Assembly: GCA_000403475.2 (NCBI GenBank)
Contig: KE159797.1
Coordinates: 166,184 to 230,183 of the forward strand
Reading direction: 5' to 3'
DNA from: Lachnospiraceae bacterium MD308
Lineage (GTDB): Bacteria; Bacillota; Clostridia; Lachnospirales; Lachnospiraceae
DNA length: 64,000 nucleotides
Of this stretch, positions 56,439 to 64,000 are shown one piece after another. Below the pieces are notes generated by a model that did no database searches, was not told the origin of the DNA, and was given only the letters and a program-made list of their open reading frames with translations. The position numbers and the translations under genes are program-made. The first letter of the stretch is position 1, and each line of letters starts with the position of its first letter.

Positions 56439-57461
56439 CTATACTTCAACTACACAGCCCATATCTTTATCTTTTGCCTTTCTAAGAGCCAGCGCTGCAA
56501 CTGTCAAATCCTGCAAAGCAATTCCAGTCGAATCAAAAATAGTAATTTCTTCATCGCTGGTACGTCCCTTCACTTTTCCATTCAGGAGGTCTCCGATTTC
56601 AGCGACAATTTTTTCTTTATCAAAGAGACCTTCTTTAATAGGAATCTCACATTCGCCTACATTAACCGCCTGTTCTAAATCGTCTACGAAAACTCTCGCA
56701 TTTTCAAAAATATGACCGTCAATCTCCTGCTTTCCGCTCATGTCAGAACCGACACAGCTCAGATGAGTGCCCGGCTTTACCCATTCCTTCTGAATCATCG
56801 GCTTTCTAGATGGAGTCATTGTAATTATGACATCACTTCTTCTGACTCCCTCTTCCATGCTGGAAATCCCCTCAAGTACAGCGGTTCTCCTAATCCCGCT
56901 TCTCTCCATAACAGTATCAACAATTTCTCTGATTCCGTCTACCAATCCCGCGCTTTTTTCCGGATTTACCGGTTCAATCATTGTAACTCTCTCAATTCCC
57001 GGCATCGAAATCAATGTGGCTGCAATCTGGAAGGGAACCATGGCACCCATACCGATTACGAATAATTCTTTTGAATCTTTTCTCGCGAGGGATTTTACAC
57101 CAATCGCTCCGGCAGCACCAGTCCTTAGCTTTGTGATATACCCTGCGTTCACCAATGCTTCCGGCTCTCCTGTCTTCATATTGAAAATCAGGGTCGTTCC
57201 CATCAGTTCCGGGAGTCCTGCTTCCTTGTTTTTTACATGCAGGGAAACCAGCTTCAATCCGTAGATATTGTCCCCTTCAAGACAGCCTGACTTGATATCC
57301 ATATCTGCCACTCCCGGCTCAAACTCATAGAACACCATCGGCCAGACAGCAGCCCTATTATCAGACTTCTGACGGTATGCACCCTCCACTGCTGCAATCA
57401 CTGACTTTTCGTCCAATACCTTTTCAACTTCTGCATCGCTCAATACAATAACTTTTGACAT
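56439..57461 (-). CDS. Ornithine cyclodeaminase/mu-crystallin family protein
   Basis: A 340-residue NAD(P)-binding enzyme: VIVLSDAEVEKVLD start, FEPGVADMDIKSGCLEGDNI, the Rossmann region KELFVIGMGAMVPFQIAATL and VITMTPSRKPMI. The family includes ornithine cyclodeaminase, alanine dehydrogenase, ketimine reductases and SbnB-type synthases, so the reaction is open. ATG 57461 follows AAGGAG. Confidence 0.85.
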   Translation of the reverse strand: MSKVIVLSDAEVEKVLDEKSVIAAVEGAYRQKSDNRAAVWPMVFYEFEPGVADMDIKSGCLEGDNIYGLKLVSLHVKNKEAGLPELMGTTLIFNMKTGEPEALVNAGYITKLRTGAAGAIGVKSLARKDSKELFVIGMGAMVPFQIAATLISMPGIERVTMIEPVNPEKSAGLVDGIREIVDTVMERSGIRRTAVLEGISSMEEGVRRSDVIITMTPSRKPMIQKEWVKPGTHLSCVGSDMSGKQEIDGHIFENARVFVDDLEQAVNVGECEIPIKEGLFDKEKIVAEIGDLLNGKVKGRTSDEEITIFDSTGIALQDLTVAALALRKAKDKDMGCVVEV

Positions 57462-57486
57462 ATCCATTTCTCCTTATCATCTCTCT

Positions 57487-58869
57487 TTATAAGCTATCCA
57501 TCCATTCCTTTTCTTTTGCAATTTGTCTTCTCACCTCAGACGGAGCCGTTCCGCCGTAAGAAACTCTTGCATCCACGCATGCCGGGATACTGATATCACC
57601 TAACGTTTCTTTTGTAACCCTGTTATCAATTTCCCGAAGCTGTTCATCTGTCAAGTCTTCAAAATCGCAGTTATTGTTCTCACATGCTTTTACCATTCGT
57701 CCTACGATAGAATGTGCCTCTCTGAAAGGAATTCCCTGCTTTGCAAAATGCTCTGCAATATCCGTAGCATTTAAGAATCCTTTATCCATCTGCTTTCCGA
57801 TCTGATCCATCCTAAACTCCGTGTTCTTCAACATCTTTGCAAATATGGTAATGCTTGCCTTCCATGTATCTGCCGCATCATACACTGCCTCTTTGTCTTC
57901 CTGATAATCTTTATTAAAGGAAGAAGTCGTACCCTTCATAACCGTCAAAAGCTGAACCAAATCCCCATAAACACGCCCCGGCTTTCCTCTGAGAAGCTCT
58001 GCCATGTCCGGGTTCTTCTTCTGCGGCATGATGCTGCTGCCTGTGCAGAAACTATCATCAATTGCAATATAGGAAAACTCAGAAGTATTCCACCATACAA
58101 ACTCCTCTGCCCATCTTGACAGGTGCATCATAGAAATAGACGCAGCACTTAAAAATTCCAAACTATAATCCCTGTCTCCAACGCTGTCCATCGCATTTTC
58201 TGTCGGCGCTTTAAATCCCAGAAGCTCCGCTGTTCTATGCCGGTTTGTCGGCAGAGTAGTCCCGGCAAGCGCACATGATCCTAAAGGACAATAATTCATT
58301 CTTTCATGAGCATCTTTAAGTCTTGTAATATCTCTTTTAAACATCTGGAAATACGCCATAAATACAAATCCCAGTGTAATCGGCTGCGCGTGCTGCAGAT
58401 GTGTAAAGCCTGGAATAATCTTATCTGCATATTGCTCTGCTTTTTCCAAAATCACAGATTCCAGGTAGCAGAGACATTCTAATATTTCTTCAATCTCTTT
58501 CCTGACATAAAGCTTTGTATCAACCTGACACTGATCATTCCTGCTTCTCGCCGTATGGAGCTTCTTGCCAACATCACCAATTCTCTGGATCAGGCGGCTT
58601 TCAACCCCCATGTGGATATCCTCATCGTCCACATTAAATACGATTTTCCCGCTTTTAATATCTGCTCTGATTTCCTCTAACCCTTCTACGATAACCTTTT
58701 TTTCCTCTTCCGAAATAATATCCTGCTCACCCAGCATTGTCACATGCGCAATACTTCCGTCAATATCTTCGTTGTACATTCTCTGATCAAAGCCAATTGA
58801 TGCATTATACTTTTTTACGATATCATCCATTTCCTTCTCAAATCTTCCGCCCCATAAACTGCTTGCCAT
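57487..58869 (-). CDS. argH: Argininosuccinate lyase-family protein
   Basis: A 460-residue fumarase-superfamily lyase: SLWGGRFEKEMD, ARSRNDQC, GFTHLQHAQPITLG with the catalytic His region, and the signature GSSIMPQKKNPD. It would release fumarate from an N-substituted aspartate. There is no argG next to it; its neighbours are catabolic-type genes, so the substrate may not be argininosuccinate. ATG 58869 follows AGGAGG. Confidence 0.88.
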   Translation of the reverse strand: MASSLWGGRFEKEMDDIVKKYNASIGFDQRMYNEDIDGSIAHVTMLGEQDIISEEEKKVIVEGLEEIRADIKSGKIVFNVDDEDIHMGVESRLIQRIGDVGKKLHTARSRNDQCQVDTKLYVRKEIEEILECLCYLESVILEKAEQYADKIIPGFTHLQHAQPITLGFVFMAYFQMFKRDITRLKDAHERMNYCPLGSCALAGTTLPTNRHRTAELLGFKAPTENAMDSVGDRDYSLEFLSAASISMMHLSRWAEEFVWWNTSEFSYIAIDDSFCTGSSIMPQKKNPDMAELLRGKPGRVYGDLVQLLTVMKGTTSSFNKDYQEDKEAVYDAADTWKASITIFAKMLKNTEFRMDQIGKQMDKGFLNATDIAEHFAKQGIPFREAHSIVGRMVKACENNNCDFEDLTDEQLREIDNRVTKETLGDISIPACVDARVSYGGTAPSEVRRQIAKEKEWMDSL

Positions 58870-58871
58870 CT

Positions 58872-59717
58872 TTATCTCCTCCTGTTTTCCTTCTGACAAA
58901 AATCATACAAATCGTTTCCTGTTACAAACCACACATTTTCATGCGCTGTCATATATTCAAAAAATTCCTTTACGAGAGCGCTCCTTCCCGGACTGCCTAT
59001 GGTCTGTGTATCCAATTGCATGGTATAACACAGATTATGATTGTAATGTCCTGTGAACTCATCTTTCCAGTTAGATAATACGTTGCTGTAATTCGCAACT
59101 CTGCCCTGCCCGAAAGGAAATGCCGGACGGCAGTTAAAAGCAAAATACGGAAAATCAAAATTTGCCCACTGCATCGGAATCTGTAAAATCTCATCCCCAT
59201 CCTCATTTACGCTCATAAAGTATGGTCTGTCATCATCAAAAAGGTCACTGGAATATTTCATCCCATATTTTCTTGCAATATTCAATGTCTCCAGCATAAG
59301 ATCCCCCATTGGGGCGCGGAATCCTTCCGGCTTTCTCCCGCACGCCTTCTCGATTGCTTCTACTGCTTTCTCTATTCGTTTTCTTTGCTCCTCGTAGCTA
59401 AACAGGGATAAATTCTCATACTCATAGCCATGACACGCGATCTCGTGCCCTCTGTCCGCAATCTCTTTCACTGCCTCCGGGTAAACCTCGGCTGTTTTTC
59501 CAGGTACAAAAAAGGTTGCCTTTATCTTAAATTCGTCGAATAAGTCTAAAATTCTCGGAAGTCCATGAGACATCCCATACTGGCCAAGGGAAAGTGTCTT
59601 CGGCATATCTGCTGCTTTTTTATCTAATGAAAGCCAAAAAAACTCTGCTGAGAGATTTACTGTTATAAATGCTGCACATTTCTTACCTTCCGGCAATTCC
59701 ATACCTCTTGCATACAT
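58872..59717 (-). CDS. Polysaccharide deacetylase/PuuE-like protein, degenerate motif 1
   Basis: A 281-residue NodB-fold protein of the PuuE/cyclic-imide hydrolase-like type. It keeps GHEIACHGYEYEN (metal His pair) and GFRAPMGDLM. In the first motif its neighbour has DLDGD but this copy has NLSAE (Asn21, Ser23), losing both Asp residues. It starts 3 nt after the other copy, so they are made together. It may have lost activity or serve as a partner subunit. Confidence 0.82.
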   Translation of the reverse strand: MYARGMELPEGKKCAAFITVNLSAEFFWLSLDKKAADMPKTLSLGQYGMSHGLPRILDLFDEFKIKATFFVPGKTAEVYPEAVKEIADRGHEIACHGYEYENLSLFSYEEQRKRIEKAVEAIEKACGRKPEGFRAPMGDLMLETLNIARKYGMKYSSDLFDDDRPYFMSVNEDGDEILQIPMQWANFDFPYFAFNCRPAFPFGQGRVANYSNVLSNWKDEFTGHYNHNLCYTMQLDTQTIGSPGRSALVKEFFEYMTAHENVWFVTGNDLYDFCQKENRRR

Positions 59718-59720
59718 GGA

Positions 59721-60590
59721 TTACTCCTCCTTTCTCTTACTGCTCTTTTTGGGATATGCTTTTTTCCAGTATTTTGCAATCTCACTTCCTGTTGCCACCC
59801 ATACATCCTCATGTGCAGTTACTTCTTTTATAATCTCTTCCAGCACCAAATTTCTTCCCGGCGCTCCGGAAATCTGCGGATGCATTAAAAACGAAATGCA
59901 TAGTCCCCTGTCATAATAGCCTCTGAACTCCCGGATATAATTGTCCTGCACATTTCTGTAGCAGCTAATCCGGTCAATTCCTGCCGGTTCTGCCGGGTAT
60001 ACACTATACGCCTGCGCCACATAATCATCCAGTTCCCATTTTGAGGGAATCTCAACCAAATCTGATTCCTCTCCGTCAAGAATCGTATAATAAGGCTTGT
60101 CATCACCCCTCATAGAGCTTGAATAGGAAAATCCCATCTCCGATAAAATATACGGCGTACGCACATGCCAGTCTCCTGACGGTGTGCGGAATCCGACCGG
60201 CTCCTTTCCTGTAAGCTCCTTAATAATTTTCTGGGTCTTTTCGATAAGTCTCTTTTGCTCCTCCACAGTCTTTTCCACAAACCGCTCATGCGTATAGCCA
60301 TGATTTCCAATCTCATGCCCCGCATTGGCAATCCTTTTGATTACCTCCGGATTACATTCTGCTACAAACCCAGGTACATAAAAGGTCGCCTTTACTCCAT
60401 ATTTGTCCATCAGATCCAGTATCATGTCCACACAGCGATTAGGTCCATACTGTCCGATGGAACGTGCACGAATCAAATCTTCCGTATTCGGTTCGTCCGC
60501 CGACATGTTCCGCCAGATAACATCTCCGTCCAGGTCAAAACTGAACATGGCAGCGCTCTTTTTGCCTTCCGGCCATTTAACTCTTTCCAT
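59721..60590 (-). CDS. Polysaccharide deacetylase/PuuE-like hydrolase
   Basis: A 289-residue NodB-fold protein with intact SFDLDGD (Asp19/21/23), GHEIGNHGYTHERF, and GFRTPSGDWH. Members without signal peptides act on small cyclic amides/imides (allantoinase PuuE, imidases) rather than wall polymers; this one lacks a signal peptide. First gene of the five-gene operon, divergent from pucR. Confidence 0.85.
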   Translation of the reverse strand: MERVKWPEGKKSAAMFSFDLDGDVIWRNMSADEPNTEDLIRARSIGQYGPNRCVDMILDLMDKYGVKATFYVPGFVAECNPEVIKRIANAGHEIGNHGYTHERFVEKTVEEQKRLIEKTQKIIKELTGKEPVGFRTPSGDWHVRTPYILSEMGFSYSSSMRGDDKPYYTILDGEESDLVEIPSKWELDDYVAQAYSVYPAEPAGIDRISCYRNVQDNYIREFRGYYDRGLCISFLMHPQISGAPGRNLVLEEIIKEVTAHEDVWVATGSEIAKYWKKAYPKKSSKRKEE

Positions 60591-60748
60591 TCTTTATCAC
60601 TCCTTTATCTCATTATAGTTTTTTCTTATTTTTATTGATATGTACATAATCAAATGTTTTTCTCATTTTTTTGTACTTTATCCAAATCGTCTTGCATTCT
60701 GATGAAAAGTGCGTTATAAATAATATAATTCAACTTTGGAGGTGCTTT

Positions 60749-61891
60749 ATGTCACTTACAATTGCAGATATGATGCAAATGGAGCCATTTGCAAATTTCA
60801 AATTAATTGCGGGAACCAATGGAATCGGCAGAACAATAGAAACTGTTAATATTCTCGACTATGAATATACTTCTGAATATAATCCGGTAGAATTGCCTAA
60901 CAGTTTTCAGAAAAATGCTCTGGTACTGTCTTCTCTTCTTTTCCTGAAATATCAGCCAGAGAATCTTATAAATGTAATAAAAAAATTAATAGATTACCGT
61001 ACCTCCGGACTTGCTGTTAAATCCATAATCCTTAAGGATTTACCAAAGGATGTCATTGATTACTGCAACAAACATTCCTTTCCAGTTTTTTTATTTTCGG
61101 AAAACGAAGGTTATTTTGAAAATATCATTACCTTTATAACGGATGAAATCCGTCAGAGCGCTGATTATACACGTTTTGAAGAAAAGCTTTCCTTACTTTC
61201 ACAAGATAATTTATCCGGACTGGAAGTTCAGCGAATTGCTATGGAACTATTTCCAGAACTGGAGCTTCCCTATAAACTGGCAGCAATAAACCCTCAGCTC
61301 AATGAAACAACATTTTACAAAAAATTAAGGCACTCTCATAAACTACTGAAAGTGCCTGTCTACTCTTTTTGTAATACTTATGTTACTGCCCTGCCCGCTG
61401 GGACCGCTCAAATATATCATGAAAAATTTCAAACTATCATAAATTCTCTTTATCTAAATGAAAGAGCATGTTATACCGGCTACAGTGATATTCATGATAA
61501 AATGGATGAATTTCACTATGCTTTTAATGAGTGCTTTTATGCCTGCACCTATGCTCAAAAACAGAAATTACCCGCAATAACATTCGCTCAACTCGGCCTG
61601 TCACAGATTCTTTATCCTTATCGAAACAACTACTGGATGAGCCGTTATTGTAGCCACATTCTGAATGCAATTCAAAACTATGACAAAAAACACTGCAGCA
61701 ACCTTATGGAAACTGCTGTTATTTACGTTAAAAACGGCGGTGATACCATTCACACCTCCCAAGTTCTGCATGTACATAAAAACACCGTACGTTACAGAAT
61801 TACCAAGCTAAAGGAGCTTATTCCTGCCGGGGATGAAAATGATTTTTATGAGCAGCTTGCTATTGTGATACGGAATTATCTTTTAAATTAG
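60749..61891 (+). CDS. PucR-family transcriptional regulator
   Basis: A 380-residue activator: N-terminal PucR domain (SLTIADMMQMEPFANFKLIA, TVNILDYEYTSEYNP) that senses purine-type metabolites in known members, a central linker domain, and a C-terminal helix-turn-helix (DTIHTSQVLHVHKNTVRYRI). ATG 60749 follows GGAGG. Divergent from the five-gene operon, which it probably controls. Confidence 0.92.
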   Translation: MSLTIADMMQMEPFANFKLIAGTNGIGRTIETVNILDYEYTSEYNPVELPNSFQKNALVLSSLLFLKYQPENLINVIKKLIDYRTSGLAVKSIILKDLPKDVIDYCNKHSFPVFLFSENEGYFENIITFITDEIRQSADYTRFEEKLSLLSQDNLSGLEVQRIAMELFPELELPYKLAAINPQLNETTFYKKLRHSHKLLKVPVYSFCNTYVTALPAGTAQIYHEKFQTIINSLYLNERACYTGYSDIHDKMDEFHYAFNECFYACTYAQKQKLPAITFAQLGLSQILYPYRNNYWMSRYCSHILNAIQNYDKKHCSNLMETAVIYVKNGGDTIHTSQVLHVHKNTVRYRITKLKELIPAGDENDFYEQLAIVIRNYLLN

Positions 61892-61895
61892 CGTT

Positions 61896-61995
61896 ATGTT
61901 TACAGGCTTTCTCTTAAACTCCCCGAATTGGGCTCGAATCAACAACCCCACGGTTAACAGCCGTGTGTCCTATCATTAAGCTATCGAGGATTATT
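61896..61995. repeat. 100-bp direct repeat, decayed copy (with tRNA-Asn remnant)
   Basis: Matches 63773-63872 with 7 differences in 100, nearly all transitions. It includes half of the tRNA-Asn terminator and the full tRNA length. Confidence 0.9.
61919..61990 (-). pseudogene. tRNA-Asn pseudogene (GTT)
   Basis: Same length as the intact gene at 63796 but with changes in the D arm (GCTTAATGATAGGAC in place of GCTCAATGGTAGAGC), the T arm and the acceptor stem that break pairs and the conserved GG of the D loop. Unlikely to work. Confidence 0.88.
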
Positions 61996-62038
61996 ATACA
62001 CTTTTCACAAATTTACAAATCATTTTTTGTTCAACATG

Positions 62039-62092
62039 TTTCGGTGTGCGACCGTGTCATTGCTCTACTATTGACACGATCGCACACCGAAA
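62039..62092. repeat. Long near-perfect inverted repeat
   Basis: 21-bp arms (62039-62059 and 62072-62092; TTTCGGTGTGCGACCGTGTC type) with one mismatch and a 12-nt loop. No T-run follows on either strand, so it is not a standard terminator. It lies between the tRNA-Asn remnant and the AlbA_2 gene. Confidence 0.85.
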
Positions 62093-62175
62093 ATTCTGAA
62101 TATCATTTAGAGAATCTGAATATACTTCTCCATAGAATACACATAATAGAAATATCTGTTCGTTATTAGTTTTCA

Positions 62176-63702
62176 CTATTCGATAATCTGATATCTCTTC
62201 ATCTTTGTTGTCCCTGTCGCAATAATCTTTCCATCGTCCACTAACAATTTTAGTATATTTCTGGTTCTTGTTCTTCCGACATCCAACCACACAGCCACTT
62301 CCTCCACTTTATATTTTATGTTTGGCTGCATTTTACTTAAAATAATTTGCTTCTGCATTTGTGTTTTTTTTGTCACTTTTTTTCTGTCACTTTTTTCTGT
62401 CACTTTTTTTCTGTCACTTTTTTCTGTCACTTTTTTTGATTTAACACCAATAAATGATAACTTCAAAATTGTCCTATCCGGAGAATATTTTTCTATTACC
62501 TGTGGCTCAATCCATCCATGACTCTCCCAAACAGAATAAATATCCGGCACACCACTTCCTGCACGTTCACCGATACCAATCATATTAAACATTTTCATAA
62601 GTGCCTTATTCCTTGGATCAGAAATCCCTCCTTTCAACATTTGCTTTTTTCCGGTGCGTATGGCACCCGGATTTTCTAAAACAATACTGTCTCTCTCTTT
62701 CTTAATGACAATCCCCCTTGGCAAATAAAAATCCGTGTTTACGATACAATTAGCCAGCGCCTCTCTAATTGCTTTATGAACATGTGTATCATCTACTCTG
62801 ACCACCCCATCCAACTTGAAGGGCACTTTAATATCTTTCACCAATTTTCCATATACACGAAAGAAGAAATCAAATAAATTTCCTGTCCAGTCGCCCGAAC
62901 TAGACTGCAAACGATCAGTCCAACGAATCTCCGGATCAAGTAACTCCCTAAAATCAAGAAAGTATTCCGGATACTCATACAAAATCTTATATTCATCCCC
63001 AAACATCAATAAACCTGCCGCTGTTGGATGAAGCTGTCCATCGGTGCGAGACAGCCTTGCCGCACCGATTCTCTCCAAATAATCCAAATCATCCAGTTGC
63101 TCCCATACATGTTCACTCCGATATGCCATATGCCGATTACGATATGCATGTATTGTCTCCATGTTAAGCTCATCTATTTGCATATTTTTAAGCACTTTCA
63201 TATCCATAGTATCTTCTGTTTGATCACGAAGCATGGCTTTTACTTCACTAAATGTGCAATGATAATCTCCTTCCCAATTTCTCCGATATGTTCCTTTGAA
63301 CATATCACCTCCAGTATATATGGGTTTCTGTTCTCTCTTTGCTGCCGGAACATGAACTACCATAATCATATCCTCTCCCAGCTGATACATTCGAATATCC
63401 TGCTCTGTCAAAAGATTATGGCTTATTTTCTGAGGATTATTGATATTATTCCAGAAGTCTTTTAGCAGCTTTTCTTCTCCCTGCAACCCTGTTGTACGCC
63501 AACTCCCATCCTTATTTTCCTCTACCCCAAGAATAATCACACCACCATAACAATTTGCGAATGCCGAATAGGTACTCCATAAAGAATCTGGCAAACCATT
63601 CCTGGCTCTCTTAACTTCACGGCGATTGTCTTCTCTATATTTATTAAATTTAGATAACTCAAACATTACAAGATACCTCTCTCCTAAATTATTCTTGTCC
63701 AT
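62176..63702 (-). CDS. AlbA_2 (Schlafen-like) domain ATP-binding/transcription-type protein
   Basis: A protein of 496 residues from ATG 63666 (behind AGGAGAGAGG) or 508 from 63702. The N-terminal AlbA_2 domain has LWSTYSAFANCYGGVIILGV; a central ATPase-like region has REALANCIVNTDFYLPRGIV and GERAGSGVPDIYSVW; a short repeat KKVTEKSDR occurs three times (~455-480); a winged helix ends the protein. Flanked by tRNA-Asn copies. Function in vivo unknown; relatives occur in mobile elements and as regulators. Confidence 0.85.
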   Translation of the reverse strand: MDKNNLGERYLVMFELSKFNKYREDNRREVKRARNGLPDSLWSTYSAFANCYGGVIILGVEENKDGSWRTTGLQGEEKLLKDFWNNINNPQKISHNLLTEQDIRMYQLGEDMIMVVHVPAAKREQKPIYTGGDMFKGTYRRNWEGDYHCTFSEVKAMLRDQTEDTMDMKVLKNMQIDELNMETIHAYRNRHMAYRSEHVWEQLDDLDYLERIGAARLSRTDGQLHPTAAGLLMFGDEYKILYEYPEYFLDFRELLDPEIRWTDRLQSSSGDWTGNLFDFFFRVYGKLVKDIKVPFKLDGVVRVDDTHVHKAIREALANCIVNTDFYLPRGIVIKKERDSIVLENPGAIRTGKKQMLKGGISDPRNKALMKMFNMIGIGERAGSGVPDIYSVWESHGWIEPQVIEKYSPDRTILKLSFIGVKSKKVTEKSDRKKVTEKSDRKKVTKKTQMQKQIILSKMQPNIKYKVEEVAVWLDVGRTRTRNILKLLVDDGKIIATGTTKMKRYQIIE

Positions 63703-63755
63703 TATCTTTACATCTTCATAAAAATCCTATTTTGCAAAGAGAAATAAGATATATA

Positions 63756-63786
63756 AAAGCCTGCAAACATTCATGTTTACAGGCTT
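63756..63786 (-). terminator. tRNA-Asn terminator
   Basis: AAGCCTGTAAACA/TGTTTGCAGGCTT hairpin (one mismatch) followed on the minus strand by TTTATAT. Confidence 0.75.
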
Positions 63787-63872
63787 TCTCTTAAGCTCCC
63801 CGAGTTGGGCTCGAACCAACAACCCCACGGTTAACAGCCGTGTGCTCTACCATTGAGCTATCGAGGATTATT
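63773..63872. repeat. 100-bp direct repeat, intact copy
   Basis: The copy that carries the working tRNA-Asn; the other is at 61896-61995. The repeats are 1877 bp apart and enclose the AlbA_2 gene. Confidence 0.9.
63796..63867 (-). tRNA. tRNA-Asn (anticodon GTT)
   Basis: Complete 72-nt cloverleaf; anticodon in CTGTTAA, acceptor TCCTCGA/TCGGGGA with discriminator G. Confidence 0.95.
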
Positions 63873-64000
63873 CCTTTTTCCTTCTCTCTCGTCTTCCCAG
63901 CAGCTCTTCCTCTCCTCTGCCTCATACGTACGATACCCCTACAGATTCTTCTGCAAGGGCCTCTCATGTACCTTCAAAACTGCATACAAGAAACTTTCAA

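Noticed and set aside
62039..62092. Rho-independent terminator
   Set aside because: No T-run follows the stem in either direction; listed as an unexplained inverted repeat instead.
63960..64000. Sequence CCTTCAAAACTGCATACAAG near the window end, resembling spacer or leader sequence near rRNA genes
   Set aside because: No rRNA sequence itself is inside the window, so I do not annotate it.

Overview
The window looks like a chromosomal segment from a gut Clostridia of the Lachnospiraceae type. It has moderate-to-low GC, strong AGGAGG-type ribosome binding sites, a nine-gene V/A-type ATPase operon with a sodium-binding proteolipid, type III glutamine synthetase, VanW-domain proteins, a rapZ-whiA-crh block in Bacillus/Clostridia order, a PucR regulator and many tRNA-linked insertions. 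Species cannot be told from the sequence.

Layout. 1-0.4 kb: cut-off IS110 transposase. 0.7-2.1 kb: murF. 2.2-10.9 kb (minus): the V-ATPase operon G-I-K-E-C-F-A-B-D. 11-15.9 kb (minus): trmL, a HypE-like protein, a VanW protein, a 33-residue membrane peptide and a B12-binding radical SAM protein. 16.0-20.4 kb: a defence/toxin-antitoxin island just downstream of rpsI, holding a broken ParE pair, an Abi fragment, a zeta-like kinase with a small partner, a type III ToxIN-like module, an orphan ToxI-like RNA beside DUF4160/DUF2442 remnants, and HigBA. 20.5-21.5 kb: rpsI-rplM with a leader. 21.5-28.6 kb: MATE pump, GH13 glycosidase, a large surface protein and a ferritin-like protein. 28.75-33.64 kb: a tRNA cluster interrupted by a 4.15-kb element in tRNA-Lys carrying a repressor, an HsdR_N-like nuclease-fold protein and a frameshifted integrase. 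33.7-40.3 kb: housekeeping genes (phosphoesterase, rdgB, an RNA methyltransferase, glnN, fba) plus an Asn-rich repeat protein. 40.4-41.4 kb: MntA-HepT between 33-bp direct repeats next to tRNA-Glu. 41.5-46.9 kb: lipid kinase, crh-like gene, whiA, rapZ, murB and a CNNM/CBS protein. 46.9-55.3 kb: an ABC-type operon without an ATPase gene, divergent from a two-component system. 55.3-61.9 kb: a PucR-linked amino-acid/amide gene cluster. 61.9-63.9 kb: an AlbA_2-domain gene between a decayed and an intact tRNA-Asn.

The most unusual region is 16.8-20.5 kb. Transcribed in the same direction as rpsI, four modules of about 0.88-0.99 kb are separated by sites that resemble the last codons of rpsI (core TAAGAGATAAG or close variants). 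At three of these sites the core follows 11-bp-phased repeats of the type GTAACTGACA, and in two of them the gap between repeats and core is exactly 44 nt. Most junctions are followed by a hairpin terminator about 25-30 nt further on. I read this as serial accretion of toxin-antitoxin cassettes at the rpsI 3' end; no recombinase is present in the island, so the mechanism is inference. The MntA-HepT module is also about 0.89 kb from repeat to repeat and sits between duplicated copies of the tRNA-Glu terminator, which may be a second example of the same behaviour.
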